Below, piece after piece: positions 22,656 through 33,322 of a stretch of 64,000 nt of DNA (position 1 is its first letter; every line of letters begins with the position of its first letter). The notes beneath the pieces were generated by a model. That model ran no database searches. It was not told where the DNA came from and saw only the letters and a list, made by a program, of their open reading frames with translations. Origin of the DNA: Lunularia cruciata (taxonomy: Eukaryota > Streptophyta > Marchantiopsida > Lunulariales > Lunulariaceae). The stretch covers positions 63,626,333 to 63,690,332 of the forward strand of contig OX419756.1 in the NCBI GenBank assembly GCA_948567375.1. Direction: 5' to 3'. The translations under genes and the position numbers were made by a program.

Positions 22656-23347
22656 TGAAACACCCATTTGTGCATGTGTGTGGTATTGTGATATTTAGCT
22701 TGATATTACAAGTACTTAAGAGATATTATTTATATAGAGATAAAGGATGGTTCTATATTAGTCATGGTTAGCTAAAGTTAGTCATAGCTAAGATAGAGGG
22801 AACCTTACTTAAGAGGAAGTAGAAAAGATGAGCACCATTATTTTGGATTTTAGTGTGTTGACTTGGTATTATTCCTAGGTGTTTGGCTTTGAGGAAAGAG
22901 TTGAGAACTCTTGGGCCCGCAAGCCTTTTTGTTTTGGATTCTTCTTTAGTCCAAGGATAGCCCATGTGAAGGAATCCTTGACTTAGTGGTTGGGTCAAGA
23001 TAAGACCACATGCTTAGGGGAATATGCCCATGTGAATGGATATTCCTTTCTAGTTTTTGACTTTACTTGACTTTTAGTCTAGTAACTTGAGTTACTACGG
23101 TAATAAGTAACTTTGGTACATAACTATTTCACAAGTATATAAACAAGGGGTGAGGAGGTACTCATCATCCTTTCATTTGCAACTATCTCTCTCATATTGA
23201 GTTCTCTAGTGAACAATGTCTTGAGTCTTGGAGTGTTAGCCTTGGAGGAGTATGATGGAGTTGGGGTTCCTTGCCTTCTTAGTCCATGGTGCGCTACCAT
23301 AATAGCCATCAGAGGTTCATCCTGAGTGAGAGACAGGCCGGCTCACG
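22656..23347 (+). repeat. B1 3' LTR, about 692 bp
   Basis: Starts TGAAACACCC (B2: TGTAACACCC) and ends CCGGCTCAC followed by G, where B2 has the terminal A. It is colinear with the B2 5' LTR (50477-51167) and the solo LTR at 56412-57093. It is non-coding. A TATATAAA box lies at 23136-23143. The 5' partner is outside the window, so the target duplication cannot be tested. Confidence 0.92.
23136..23143 (+). promoter_or_regulatory. TATA box of the B1 3' LTR
   Basis: TATATAAA lies about 205 bp before the LTR end, placing the expected start near 23165. The B2 5' LTR has a degraded form (complement of about 50681-50688, TATTTAAA). Confidence 0.6.
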
Positions 23348-26193
23348 GGTCATGGGTAACCTTTCTAACTCTTTATCTTTGACACACTCTTCTCTAATGT
23401 CTCAAGTGACAACTCCAAAGACACTTGCACTCCTACTTCTGCTACTTTGGACTTCTTCTCCTCCTTCACACTACTCCTAAGTCTCTATAACTCTGAATTC
23501 ACTAAGTCTTATCTTAGACTTACATTGTCTCCTATCTCAATTATCTTCCTATCTTCTCTTTCCCTCAGACAAATCAGAAGAGTGTTCATATCTACATCTT
23601 TTGCTCTCCTCTTTGAGTTTCCTTCACAAGCAATTTCAATTTGTGCAGTCTCACTTCCTCCAATCTCCCTTTAGAATCAGTGCTCAACATTGCTTGCAAT
23701 CTCCCAACCACTTCTCCTATTGATTTTGATGCATACCTCCAAGATCATTCTGCCTTCAACTCTTCTTGGTACATCTTTAACTCATCTTTGTACTCAATAG
23801 CAAGCATCTTCTTCTATTTGGGATACTTATCACTCTATGTCTCAACACTTCTAACCAAGCCTTGCAATCTTTTCTCCTCTTGGTGTCAAATCACCAACTC
23901 CCTTTGCCATGCTTGATCTTTTTGTTCTGCACTCTTCCTTAGGTTCTCTTAACTCTTGGTCCATCATAGCCGCCATTGCCTCCACATGAATACTTTTGAT
24001 GCAAACTTCATAGACTTCCTCTTTCATCTTTGTCAGAAATACCATCTGCTCGTTCAAGTCTATGGGTTGATTGTGCATCTCTCTTCTCCACTTCTTGAAA
24101 CTCTCCTACAAGTTCTCTAAAGTCTTCTTCTTCAAGACTACATCCACCAGAAGTTCCTTGGCTTCTTCTTCTCTTTGGGTTACACTCTCCTTCAATCACT
24201 TTGTCCAATAGATACTTCACCACCTGCGACTCATTCTTCATCTTCATATGATCTTGCAAGATTACCTTCTTCTATGTATTCAGCAGCTCCAACAATGGAG
24301 TCACAATTTGCATTAAGTATTTTGCTCCCTCAAAGCCTTCTTTGTCTTTGGCTTCATCTTTGCACTTTGCTTCTTCCACCAAAGCTTTCTCCTAGAGTCT
24401 TGATCTTTGTACTTTCAGCAATATTGCTCCAAGCGTTCTTCTTTCTTACAAACTAAGCTCACACTTGCAGGTTCAACTATTAAGGATTCCTTGGGTCTAC
24501 CTCCTTTCTGGTCTTCCTTCTTTAGCTCTTCATCCATTTCCTCCATAGCTAATTCTAAACAAGTGTTATCTCTTCCCTCCATACAATCAATTGTTGCATG
24601 AAATGCCTCATCTTCTTCCACCTTAGTCAATTGTTGGACTTCCTCTTCACCATCACTCTCACTTCCATATTTTTCACTTTGTAGTGTGAGCTTGGCTTCT
24701 TTTGAGTCTCCTTCTCTAGACTCTATCTCTCCTTCAAACTTTGAACTCTGATGTCTCCTCCTTCACCATCTTCTTACCTCACATGTTGAGTCTTTGGGTC
24801 TTTCATTGTGTCTAGGGAAATGCTACCTCTTTGGATTTAGTCCGCTTCTTTGTCTTTGGACTTCTTCCTTCCACCATCTCCCTTTGTCCTATTTTGATGA
24901 AGTGATCATTGTTGGCATGCAATTGTAACATATATTGCTGCTCCTCTTCATCCGCATCTTTTCATAGATCAGGATGGAAATTTGACACCATGTGTTGCTT
25001 CTCTTAGTTGTCAACAAATTAAATCCAAAGTAGAAGTGTGCTGCAAATAGTGAAAAGTAATGTGGAGGTGAATTGGTTCTCCAATTGATGATCATCTTCC
25101 TTGTTTGCTAGTCGAAGCACTTCACCTAATTCACCTTCACTCTTGCAAACATCTGGTGGAAGAAGACTACCTGCTGCATGTTCACGTATGTCATTCTTTT
25201 GAGTTTGAACATAACCATTATCACTTCCACAATGCTCTGCTTGATTGGGTCCCAATAGGACTCCACTTTGGAGCCACTGTTAGCATGTGAGGCAAAGAAC
25301 AAGTTTCTGATTTCCACAATCTCCTTTATAGCATCACACTTTTGATAGAATGTCCCAATTTGCCTCCCTTGCTTCCTTCCCAATACTAAACTCCAATCCG
25401 ACTCAGTCCATTGAGCCGGATTTCCTCTCTTCCGCTTGACTTTGGGGCCTTCCTCACAATTATTGGTAGCTATTGCTGCCATGACGCTTGGAAAATTGAA
25501 ATTCTAGTTCCATGCCAAGAATGTAATCCAAAATCTATTCAAGACCTTGATCCTAGCTATGACATCTAATCTCCAAATTACAAAACTCCTCACAGCGAGT
25601 GCATTCTTAGTCTTCTTAAGCATGATTTGCTCTCTATTTCTTTGGCACTAGAAAACTATCTCCTCTCCTAGACGCAACACCATGATCCCTTCTAGACTTT
25701 GAAAAATTTCACTCTCAATAGGCTTCTTGATGCATATTACTATAGGACTACTACTTAGAGGAACAAGATATTTACTTGACATATTTGATTTTCACCCCAT
25801 GCAATTGCAATTTTATGGTACCCCAAAGTGCAATCATTCTTCAGTCAATTTCAAAATCGACTCCCACTTCTTCTGCATGTTAGTTTCCTATCAATGTCAA
25901 GGTATTCTTCTCCTGCCTCTGCGGTTTCTTGAAGTGTACTTTCTTGCCTAGCCTGACACATAGAGAGGTTGTTACACCGTCTTTGTATCGGCCTTAGCTT
26001 CTTGGTCTAAAGATACCTTTCTTTGAATTTGTCTCTTTGTAATCCAATCCTAGTACTTTTGGTTCCCAACCCAAGGTTGACTTCTTTAGGTTCACTCCAA
26101 AGATAGACAAGTCCATTCTTTCCTTTGTAATTTGGCTTTCTTAATTCACTTCTTCCTCAAAACTTTAACAAAACAAAAAATGTGGGTACTACA
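23348..26193 (-). repeat. Old A-like LTR fragment (target of B1)
   Basis: On the minus strand it begins at 26193 with TGTAGTACCCACA, a variant of the family A terminus, and runs through the first part of U3 and most of the LTR ORF before it is cut by B1 at 23347. It is much more diverged than A0, A1 or A2 and shares the ACCCACATTTTT start with the LTRs at 27786 and 51769, which suggests an older subfamily (A'). Its U5 end would lie beyond the left end of B1. Confidence 0.8.
23400..25500 (-). pseudogene. LTR ORF remnant of the older A' subfamily
   Basis: Homologous to the LTR frame of A1/A2 but strongly diverged and broken into short stretches. The best-preserved part (25482-25126) encodes KRGNPAQWTESDWSLVLG and a segment reading TYVNMQQVVFFHQMFA, matching the globular domain of the younger copies. 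The acidic middle (about 24700-24500) and parts of the coiled coil (24259-23851) can also be followed. Boundaries are approximate. Confidence 0.7.
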
Positions 26194-26626
26194 AAAGAAT
26201 TAAGGATTAATTTGTATGCCATTTAGATGGGAACAATTATTAGAAGTCACATGGAGCTTTTGTATAGAGTACATAGTGATGGTATTGCTCACCGGCCAAA
26301 TACATAAGAGCATGGACCTTCAAATGAGAAGGAATCCTTGGTGGGACCTCAGAAACATACTGAATATATATGGATGGAAGAGAATGTGGTATAAGGGTTA
26401 CCTCCAAGAGGAAAAATCATTAGATGAGGCAACCAAATAAATATTTGAGGACCACTCCTCTTTGACCTTGCTGCCTTTGGAAACCACCAATATGATAAGA
26501 AGGAGGTAAAAAATTTAATTCCATAATAAACCCCTATGTTTGAAGGGTTTTAAAATTTCTCTTACCCATCTTAAATCTTGAGCATTGTAGTTAAATTAGT
26601 AAAGTTTGTGCAACCACCATTATGAG
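26194..26626. other. Unassigned 430 bp between two old LTR fragments
   Basis: No similarity to either element family seen. A 74-codon plus-strand stretch (26216-26440) resembles no family I recognise. This may be the only host or pre-insertion sequence in the left half of the window. Confidence 0.4.
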
Positions 26627-27785
26627 TGTGCCACAACCCAATTTTTCTTTTTGTCCCACTTTATCATAGTCTTATCACAAATCACAACACCAATAATCAC
26701 AATTCATCAAAATCTTTCCAAGTCAATCTTGATTGTGATGATTTAGTTTTCTCAAAGAAGGCTACTTCACCACAAAATGACTTTGCCTTGAAATTGTGTT
26801 CCAACCTTCCACTAAAGGCACAACTTCCTCAATCAAAATTTCTTCACATCAATTGAGAGTTGCACTCACCAATGTAGAATACTACCAATACTACAATTCC
26901 TCACAGATTCCTCAAGGCATTGCTTTGATTGCTATCTACTTAGGATCAAACACACAGAATGGAAATCAAAGCTAAAAAATCCAACATCTAACACACTCAA
27001 ACTTGCAATTTGAACTTCTCCAAACACTCACAAATAGACATACAAGATTGATACTTGGAATTAAGCTAAAATGACAAGCATTGAGTAACAACACTTTGCT
27101 TTAATCAACTTCAAATACATGAATACTAGCAAAATAAATTACAACACTACAAATGCCTCCTTTTAATAAGCAAAGCACTTTGATAATTATCTAACAACAT
27201 AGCATTTCAATCGCTACTTTACCAACCTATAGATAGGTAACCTACTTTACCAACCTGATCTTCTCTATTGCACTCTTCCTTAGGCTCTTTAGTTCTTTCT
27301 CCATCACCATTGCCATCGCTTTTGAATGTAGCATCTCTAAGCATGCATGACCAAATTCTCCTTTCAAATTTTTGAATCATGCCTTTTGCTCCTTCAATTC
27401 TTCAGCTTGTTGTTTCATTTCTTTGTTGCACTTCACATAACTCTCCTTCAAGTTATCAAAGCTCTTCATCCAAAGAACAACATCAAGCCAAAGTTGTTTG
27501 GCTTCTTTCTCTCCTTAGGTTAATTTCCTCTTCAACTCTGAGTTGTCTTTACTCAAGAACTTCAAGACATTGAGCTCATCCATCACTTTTGAATGTTCTT
27601 TCTTCAACTCTTTCTTCTTCTGTTGCTTCTGCATCTACATTGACAAAGGATAGATGATCTTTAATATATAGTCTACTCTAGTGTACTCTCCTTCATCATC
27701 CTTTTTGTCTTCCACTTTAGTCAGTGCTTCTTTGGCTGGTGCCTTACCCCAAAGTCTAGATCTTTGCACCATCAATGTCATGTCA
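26627..27785 (-). repeat. Old A-like LTR fragment (U5 end side)
   Basis: Starts with a TGTG-CCACAACCCA version of the U5 terminus, then has the conserved blocks around 26700-26960 (complement of the R/U5 region with the CTCAGATC-like segment) and a degraded coiled-coil part of the LTR ORF (27280-27780). About 140 bp of U5 is missing near 26645. It is cut at 27785 by the start of the LTR on the other strand. Confidence 0.7.
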
Positions 27786-29524
27786 TGTGGTACCCACATT
27801 TTTCATTTTGGACGAGTTTTGAAGAAGAAATGGCTTGCTAAAACCAAATTGAAACCAAATGGAGAAGAAATGAGTGGAAACTTGTGTTTTGATCAAGCCT
27901 TGAGGAAGTCAATTTCATGTAAGAGGAAGAAGGGCTCAGTTTGGATCAGACCCGAAGAAGCTTACTTCGTGTCAGAGGAGGGAAAAACTCGGATCAGACG
28001 TTAAGGAGGGCAAACCCGAAGGAGAAATAGAAGTTATAGGTCAGGATTCTTGCAGGGGCCATATCTCAGTGACCACAACTCCAAATCAATATTGTTATAT
28101 CTCGTTTGAAACTTCTCGTTCAGTGCTTTCCATTGCCACCATAATCGCAAAGTTTGGAGATGTGTAGAAGAAGTTACAAGCATTTGAAGTTTTGAGAGTA
28201 GATGTACTTCGGGTCAAAGTGTCTTGGGGTCAATGTGACTTCGGACTTCATACTTTGTACTTTGGGTTTACATGACTTTGGGTCTAAAGACTTTGCCTCA
28301 AGATGAAGATGACTAAATCAGAGATAGCCGGACCTCGGAGTGCAGTGAAGGTGTTTTTGGGAGTTTTGCCAGAGGGATCAGAGGAAGTTAGAGTAGGGAA
28401 AAAAGATAGTTAGGATATCTATGACTTCAATTTCAATTCTGATTGAAGATATGATAGAAATTGAAGGAGAAATAATAGTAGTGAATAAACCCGAAGTGCA
28501 GGATCATACAGTAAATGTCTTCGGGTTAGTAACATGAGTGATTAGGGGAAAATGAGTTACAAATTGAATGTGTAGATAGTGTATTCATGCTTTCAATTAC
28601 AATTCTTGATGATGACATAACAGAATTAGTAAAAAATTTGATAATAGTTAGACCTGAAGTAAGAGAGATAGGAGTGCAAGTGTCTTTGGATTTGACATTT
28701 GACACTTTAGAGAAGAGTGGGTCGAGAGATAAAGAATTAGAAGGCTTAACTATGATAGGAATTTCATATCAGGAAAGAGAAATGTTAGAATTAGTGGAGG
28801 AATTAGGAGATCTGAAACCCGAGGACAAAGTAGTAGGAAGTAAGATTACTGCGGGGTTGGGTTTGAAAACTAAGGAAGAAGTAGACATCGGATCGGAGTA
28901 GAAACAGATTTGAGATTTGAAGGGGCAGATATGAAAGATTGCATTGTCATATAGGATCTGTAGGTTAGAAGAGTTGTTGAAGAACGGTATAGTTGTTAGA
29001 ACTGTCGATTGCTTCACTATTTAAGAGTGGCATTTGCAGGAAATTGTTGTTTAGTGTTCATAATTCTTGAGAATAGATAAAGCGAAGTGTTGTGAAGCAG
29101 TGCTCGTCGCTTGAGCTTGATTCCGAGTATCAATTTTGCAATTATGTTTGTGAGTGTTTGGAGAAATTTGAAGTGCAAGTCAATGTGTTTGTTGGATGTT
29201 GGATTCCACAGCCTTGATCTTCATTCTGTGTGTTTGATCCTGAGTGAAGTGCAATCGAAGCAATACCTTGACAGATCTGAGAGGAATTGTAGTGTTGGTA
29301 GTATTCTGCATTTGTGAGGGCAGTGCAAAGTTGATGTGAAGCAATTTTGATCAAAGAAGTTGTGCCTTCAGTGGAGAGGTGGAACACAATTCTAAGGTGA
29401 AGTCGTTTTGCAATGAAGTGCCATTTTTGGGAGTGCCTGAATCATCACAATCAAGATTGTTTGGAAAGATTTGATGGAGTTGTGATTATGGAGTGTTGAT
29501 TTGTGACAAGACTGCGAGTCAGTA
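27786..29524 (+). repeat. A' subfamily LTR, internally deleted, truncated on the right by A2
   Basis: Starts TGTGGTACCCACATTTTTC and has the U3 start region rich in TTCGGGT/CTTCGG motifs. It lacks most of the ORF, keeps the ORF C-terminus, the U3/R TATA box (near 29017) and most of R/U5, and stops about 180 bp before the expected end where A2 begins. The size (1.74 kb against 3.78 kb) reflects a deletion of the N-terminal and coiled-coil coding part. Confidence 0.8.
28587..28901 (+). pseudogene. LTR ORF C-terminal remnant
   Basis: A 104-codon open stretch homologous to the last part of the LTR protein (LEKSGSRDKELEGL, then ISYQEREMLELVEELG, ending KTKEEVDIGSE). It keeps the same end point as the younger copies. 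The N-terminal and middle parts have been deleted. Confidence 0.75.
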
Positions 29525-32500
29525 TGTGACAACCCGGCAAATATCACTTTTGCGGTAATCGGGTAAGTAAAGTTTGTTCCCGTAGAGATACGAGTCAGAA
29601 ATGTCCAAATACGAAGCAAAGTAATAATTTCAGTTCTTCTTGAGTTCTTCTTTAGTCTCTCAGGTAGAAACCACACCCAGAAGAGAGTAACAAGCACTGA
29701 CTTGCAGTCTTGTCACAAATTAACACTCCAAAATCACAACTCCATCAATTATTTCCAAACAATCTTGATTTGTGATGATTCAGGCTCTCCCGAAAACGGC
29801 ACTTCACTGCAAAACAACTTCACCTCAAAATTGTGTTCCACCCTTCCACTGAAGGCACAACTTCCTCGATCGAAATTGCGTCACATCAACTTCGCACTGC
29901 ACTCACAAATGCAGAATACTACCAACACTACAATTCCTCTCAGATCTGTCAAGGCATTGCTTTGATTGCACTTCACTCAGGATCAAACACACAGAATGAA
30001 GATCAAGGCTGTGGAATCCAACATCCAACAAGCACTCTGAATTGCACTTCGAATTTCTCCAAACATTCACAAACACAATTACAAAGTTGATACTCGGAAT
30101 CAAGCTTAAGCGACGAGCACTGCTTCACAGCACTTCGCTTTATCTATTCTCAGAAATAATGAGCATTGAACAACAATTTCCTACGAATGCCACTCTTAAA
30201 TAGTGAAGCAATTGACAGTTCTAACAACTATACCGTTTCTACAACAACTGTTCCAACCTGCAGATCCGAAATGACAATGCACCTCTTCATATCTGCCCCT
30301 TCAAATCTCAAATCGGTTACTAATCCGATCCGATGTCTACTTCTTCTTCAGCTTTCAAACCCAAATCCAAAGTAATCTTACTTCCTACTACTCTGTCCTC
30401 GGGTTTCACAACTCTTACATCTTCTACCAGATCCAGCAATTCTCTTTCCTGATCTGAAATTGTACTAGCAGGTAATCTATCTAACTCTTCATCTTTCAAC
30501 CCACTCTTCTCTACTGTCGCTGAGGCCAACTCGGAAGACATTTGGATCCCGATGTTATCTACGTCGGGTTTTGCTTTAACATCCTGCCGAAGCTTTTCTA
30601 ACTCTATTCTTACTAAGTCTAATCTAATTGCGATATTGTCTTCTACTTCTAAGATCTTCCTATCTACACGAGTTCTCAACTTAATCAACAAGGCATTCAG
30701 ATCTGTATCTTTTGCTTGCCTTCGCCTTGTCTCCTGCACTAACAGCTTCAACTCGTGCAGACGTGTTTCTTCAATTCGAACGTTGGCCTCTGTACTTAGC
30801 ATCGCGTTTACTCTGAGGACTATCTCCTGCAATGGCTCTAATCTTGTCTTCCTTTCTCGTTCCCGATCTGCAAGCCATTCCTCTCTGTACATCGCCAACT
30901 CTTCTTCGAATTCGGCCTTCACCGCGTCCTTCTCTTTCTCCTTCTGTGCAACCTTTTCTTCCTGATTATGAAGTAAGTTTCGTAATCTCTCTTCTTCTCC
31001 ATATCTCGCAGCCAACTCTCGCTGCCAGAGTTGCTTCTTCTCCTCCATACTCTCCATCACTTGATTGAGCTCTTGATCCTTTGATGCTACTCTCGCCATA
31101 GCATGGATGAGCTCTACTCTTGAATCAGCAAACTGCTGCTTCAAGATTTCAAATTCAGCTACTTGTCCTTCCCTTACCACATCACTCTTCCTCGCAAGAT
31201 CCTCTTGATAGCTCAATTCTCTCCTCAGGTCTTCGATTACCTGACTTCTCTCCACTGCTTCCAATTGCATTACTTCTCTCTCCTTCTCACCTCGGGTCAT
31301 ACTCTTCTTCAACTCCGAGTTTTCTTCTTCTAATCTTGATACCACCTGCAATATAGTCTTTACCTCTGGACAAGTCGATTGCATCTCCTTTTTCTTATGT
31401 TCTAACTTTACTAACAACGGACACACCACTTCCCGCAGGTACTCCACTCCATCACTCGGGATTACTTCTTCTCGTGCGGCTACTTCTCTTTGTACTTCGT
31501 GTTCATCCAATACTTGCCTTCTTCTCTGCAGTCTTCATATCGGAATTGATGCTTCACTACCCGAGCTTCCTGCTACTTCTTCTGTCACTCTACTCGGTCC
31601 CGCTTCCCCCTTCGCCTTACGTCTCAAGCGAATTCCTCGCTGTACTGCGATCTTCTTCTCCTTGAGCACCGGTACTTCATCTTCCAGCGCTGCATTGTCT
31701 TTGGCTTTTACCTCGGCTTGAATTTCTTCTTTGTATTCTTTAGGCGTTGGTGCCGAGGTCATTTCTCCATCGACTTCACTATCACTGCTTGTATCTCCAC
31801 TCTGCAGTGTCAGCTCAGGTTCCTCCTCACGTTTCGAGTCCTCCGTCTTCAGCTCGGCTTCGCCTTCTGAGTCTTCATCTTCCGACTCAATCACCACCAT
31901 TCCTCTCCTCAGGTTATTTTTCTGCATCTTCCAAGGTTTCTTGTTTTCTTCGGCGTCTGCTTGCCGAGTTCTCTTCTTCATTGGGGTACTTTCAACGACC
32001 TCCACGTTCTTCCCTGTCTTTGAGTAGTAATCATCTGCGCTCCGGATTTGGAGAATGTATTGCTGCTCCTCCGCATCAACTTCCTTTCGTACATCCGGAT
32101 GGAAGTGCGACACCATCCGATTCCGCTCCGCCGAGTTCAGCAAATTGAGCCCGAGATAGAAATGCGCTGCAAACGGCACAATATAATGTGGAGGGGACTT
32201 CTCCCGTAGATTCCACACCATCTGCCTTGTTCTCCCGTGAAAACACCTCGCCCAATTAATTGGTTCTCCTGCAAACAATTTGTGAAAGAACACCGCTTGG
32301 TGTTTCATCACATAGGTAGTTCTCTCCGGCTTCAGGATTGCCATCAAAGCACTCACAATTCCTCTCTTGACAGGGTCTTTGTAACTTTCTACCTTGTACC
32401 CATTCTTCGTTCTCTTCGACGAGAAGGCATCTCTCACCTCTTGAGTTTCTTGGGCTATCTCCCCTTTCCCCAAGAACGTGGCCCCCCGCTCCGAGCCTGC

Positions 32501-33309
32501 CTCCTTCCCGAGTACGAGTCTCCAATCCGTCTGTGTCCAGCGAGCCGGATTTCCTCTCTTCCCTTCTTCCTCGGGACCATTGAGACATTTACTCTCGATG
32601 ATTTCTGTCATGAATCCTGGAAAACTTATGTTCCAATTCCATGCCAGAGAGGTGATCCGAAGTTGGCTCAAGACTTCGATCCTCGCTACTACATCTAATC
32701 TCAGAATTGCATGATTTCTCACTGCAAATTCAGAGTTCTTCTTTCCTCCTCCCATCTCTTCTGCTTTCTTTTGGTCTCTCGATTTCTCTCTCTCGACTTC
32801 TCCCTTATGCACTAACCCGAGGCCAACACTATGTCCCTTTCCCCAATCACCTGCAAGACGACTCCTCAACGGCGAAGGAAAATTGCTCGACATTTTGTCG
32901 TTGCAGTTTTGATTTTTATAGAGTTGCACGTCTTCGTCTTCCGTCACTTCGAGTTTCTACCGAGAAATCACACCTCCTGCATGCACCCGTTACTGTCACC
33001 TCACCTTCATGCGTATGAGCCGCCAATTTTGAAACCGCCTCTTCTTGAATTTCTCGCCCCGACGAAAGGTTGTTAGACTGTCTTTGCCTCGGGTTGAGCT
33101 CCCCTCCCCGATCCGAAGACAATTTACTTCATATCGTTTGCTGACACGGCATTTCAGAGTACTTCGCCTTATGACCCGAGGTCACTTTACTTCGGGTTTC
33201 ACCCCGAAGACAGTTTTTGTCGTCTTCTTTGGCCAACCAGGCGCAATCCGACTTCTCTATACACTTCTTCGGCTTTATTTTGAAAAAAACAAAAAATGTG
33301 GGCACCACA
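29525..33309 (-). repeat. A2 3' LTR, 3785 bp
   Basis: Full-length family A LTR, minus strand, TGTGGTGCCC to TTGTCACA. It carries the LTR ORF with a single stop. It abuts an A' LTR of opposite orientation at 29524, so the two U5 ends form an inverted repeat with a short spacer. Confidence 0.95.
30320..32893 (-). pseudogene. LTR (U3)-encoded coiled-coil protein, A2 3' LTR copy with one stop
   Basis: The best-preserved copy: 857 codons from the ATG at 32893 (frame open from a GTG at 32947), broken only by TGA at 31535-31537, which is CGA in A1. The N-terminal 450 codons and the C-terminal 396 codons are each open. Residues about 45-255: GNPARWTQTDWRLVLG, YKVESYKDPVKRGIV, TYVMKHQAVFFHKLFA, then PHYIVPFAAHFYLGLNLL. 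Acidic Ser-rich linker with EEEPELTLQSGDTSSDS. Long coiled coil from about 470, with repeated EEK/EKE and REL/EEL heptads. The tail ends EEEVDIGSD. No signal peptide, membrane segment or known catalytic motif seen. Confidence 0.87.
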
Positions 33310-33311
33310 TA

Positions 33312-33322
33312 CCCCCTCCCTC
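33312..33322 (-). other. Polypurine tract (A2)
   Basis: Complement reads GAGGGAGGGGG, overlapping the pol stop (complement of 33321-33323) and 2 bp from the 3' LTR. Identical to A1. Confidence 0.85.

Larger units (their letters stand above)
1..23347 (+). mobile_element. Ty3/gypsy element B1 (family B), split by two nested insertions, left end off-window
   Basis: The element's own sequence is 1-12, 3787-6972 and 20705-23347; the rest is inserted family A DNA. Removing the insertions brings together a leader, gag, protease, RT, RNase H, integrase, a purine tract and a 3' LTR, colinear with element B2 (44605-51167, opposite strand), which I used as the guide. The 5' LTR and primer site lie left of the window. 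The polyprotein has several frameshifts and stops, so the copy is dead. It is itself inserted in an older A-like LTR whose remainder is at 23348-26193. Athila/Tat-like affiliation is inferred from the RT motifs by eye. Confidence 0.9.

Noticed and set aside
26216-26440. Possible small host gene (74 codons)
   Set aside because: No recognisable motif, other frames equally open, bounded by old LTR fragments. No support beyond the open frame.
26627-29524. A single palindromic element formed by the minus and plus LTR pieces
   Set aside because: The two pieces differ in subfamily and cover different LTR portions; insertion of one into the other explains them better.
29392-29697. Small conserved frame at LTR ends (reading LFWVWFLPERLK) in several copies
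   Set aside because: Lies in R/U5 of family A LTRs; conserved because the LTR is conserved, and several copies have stops or lack a plausible start.
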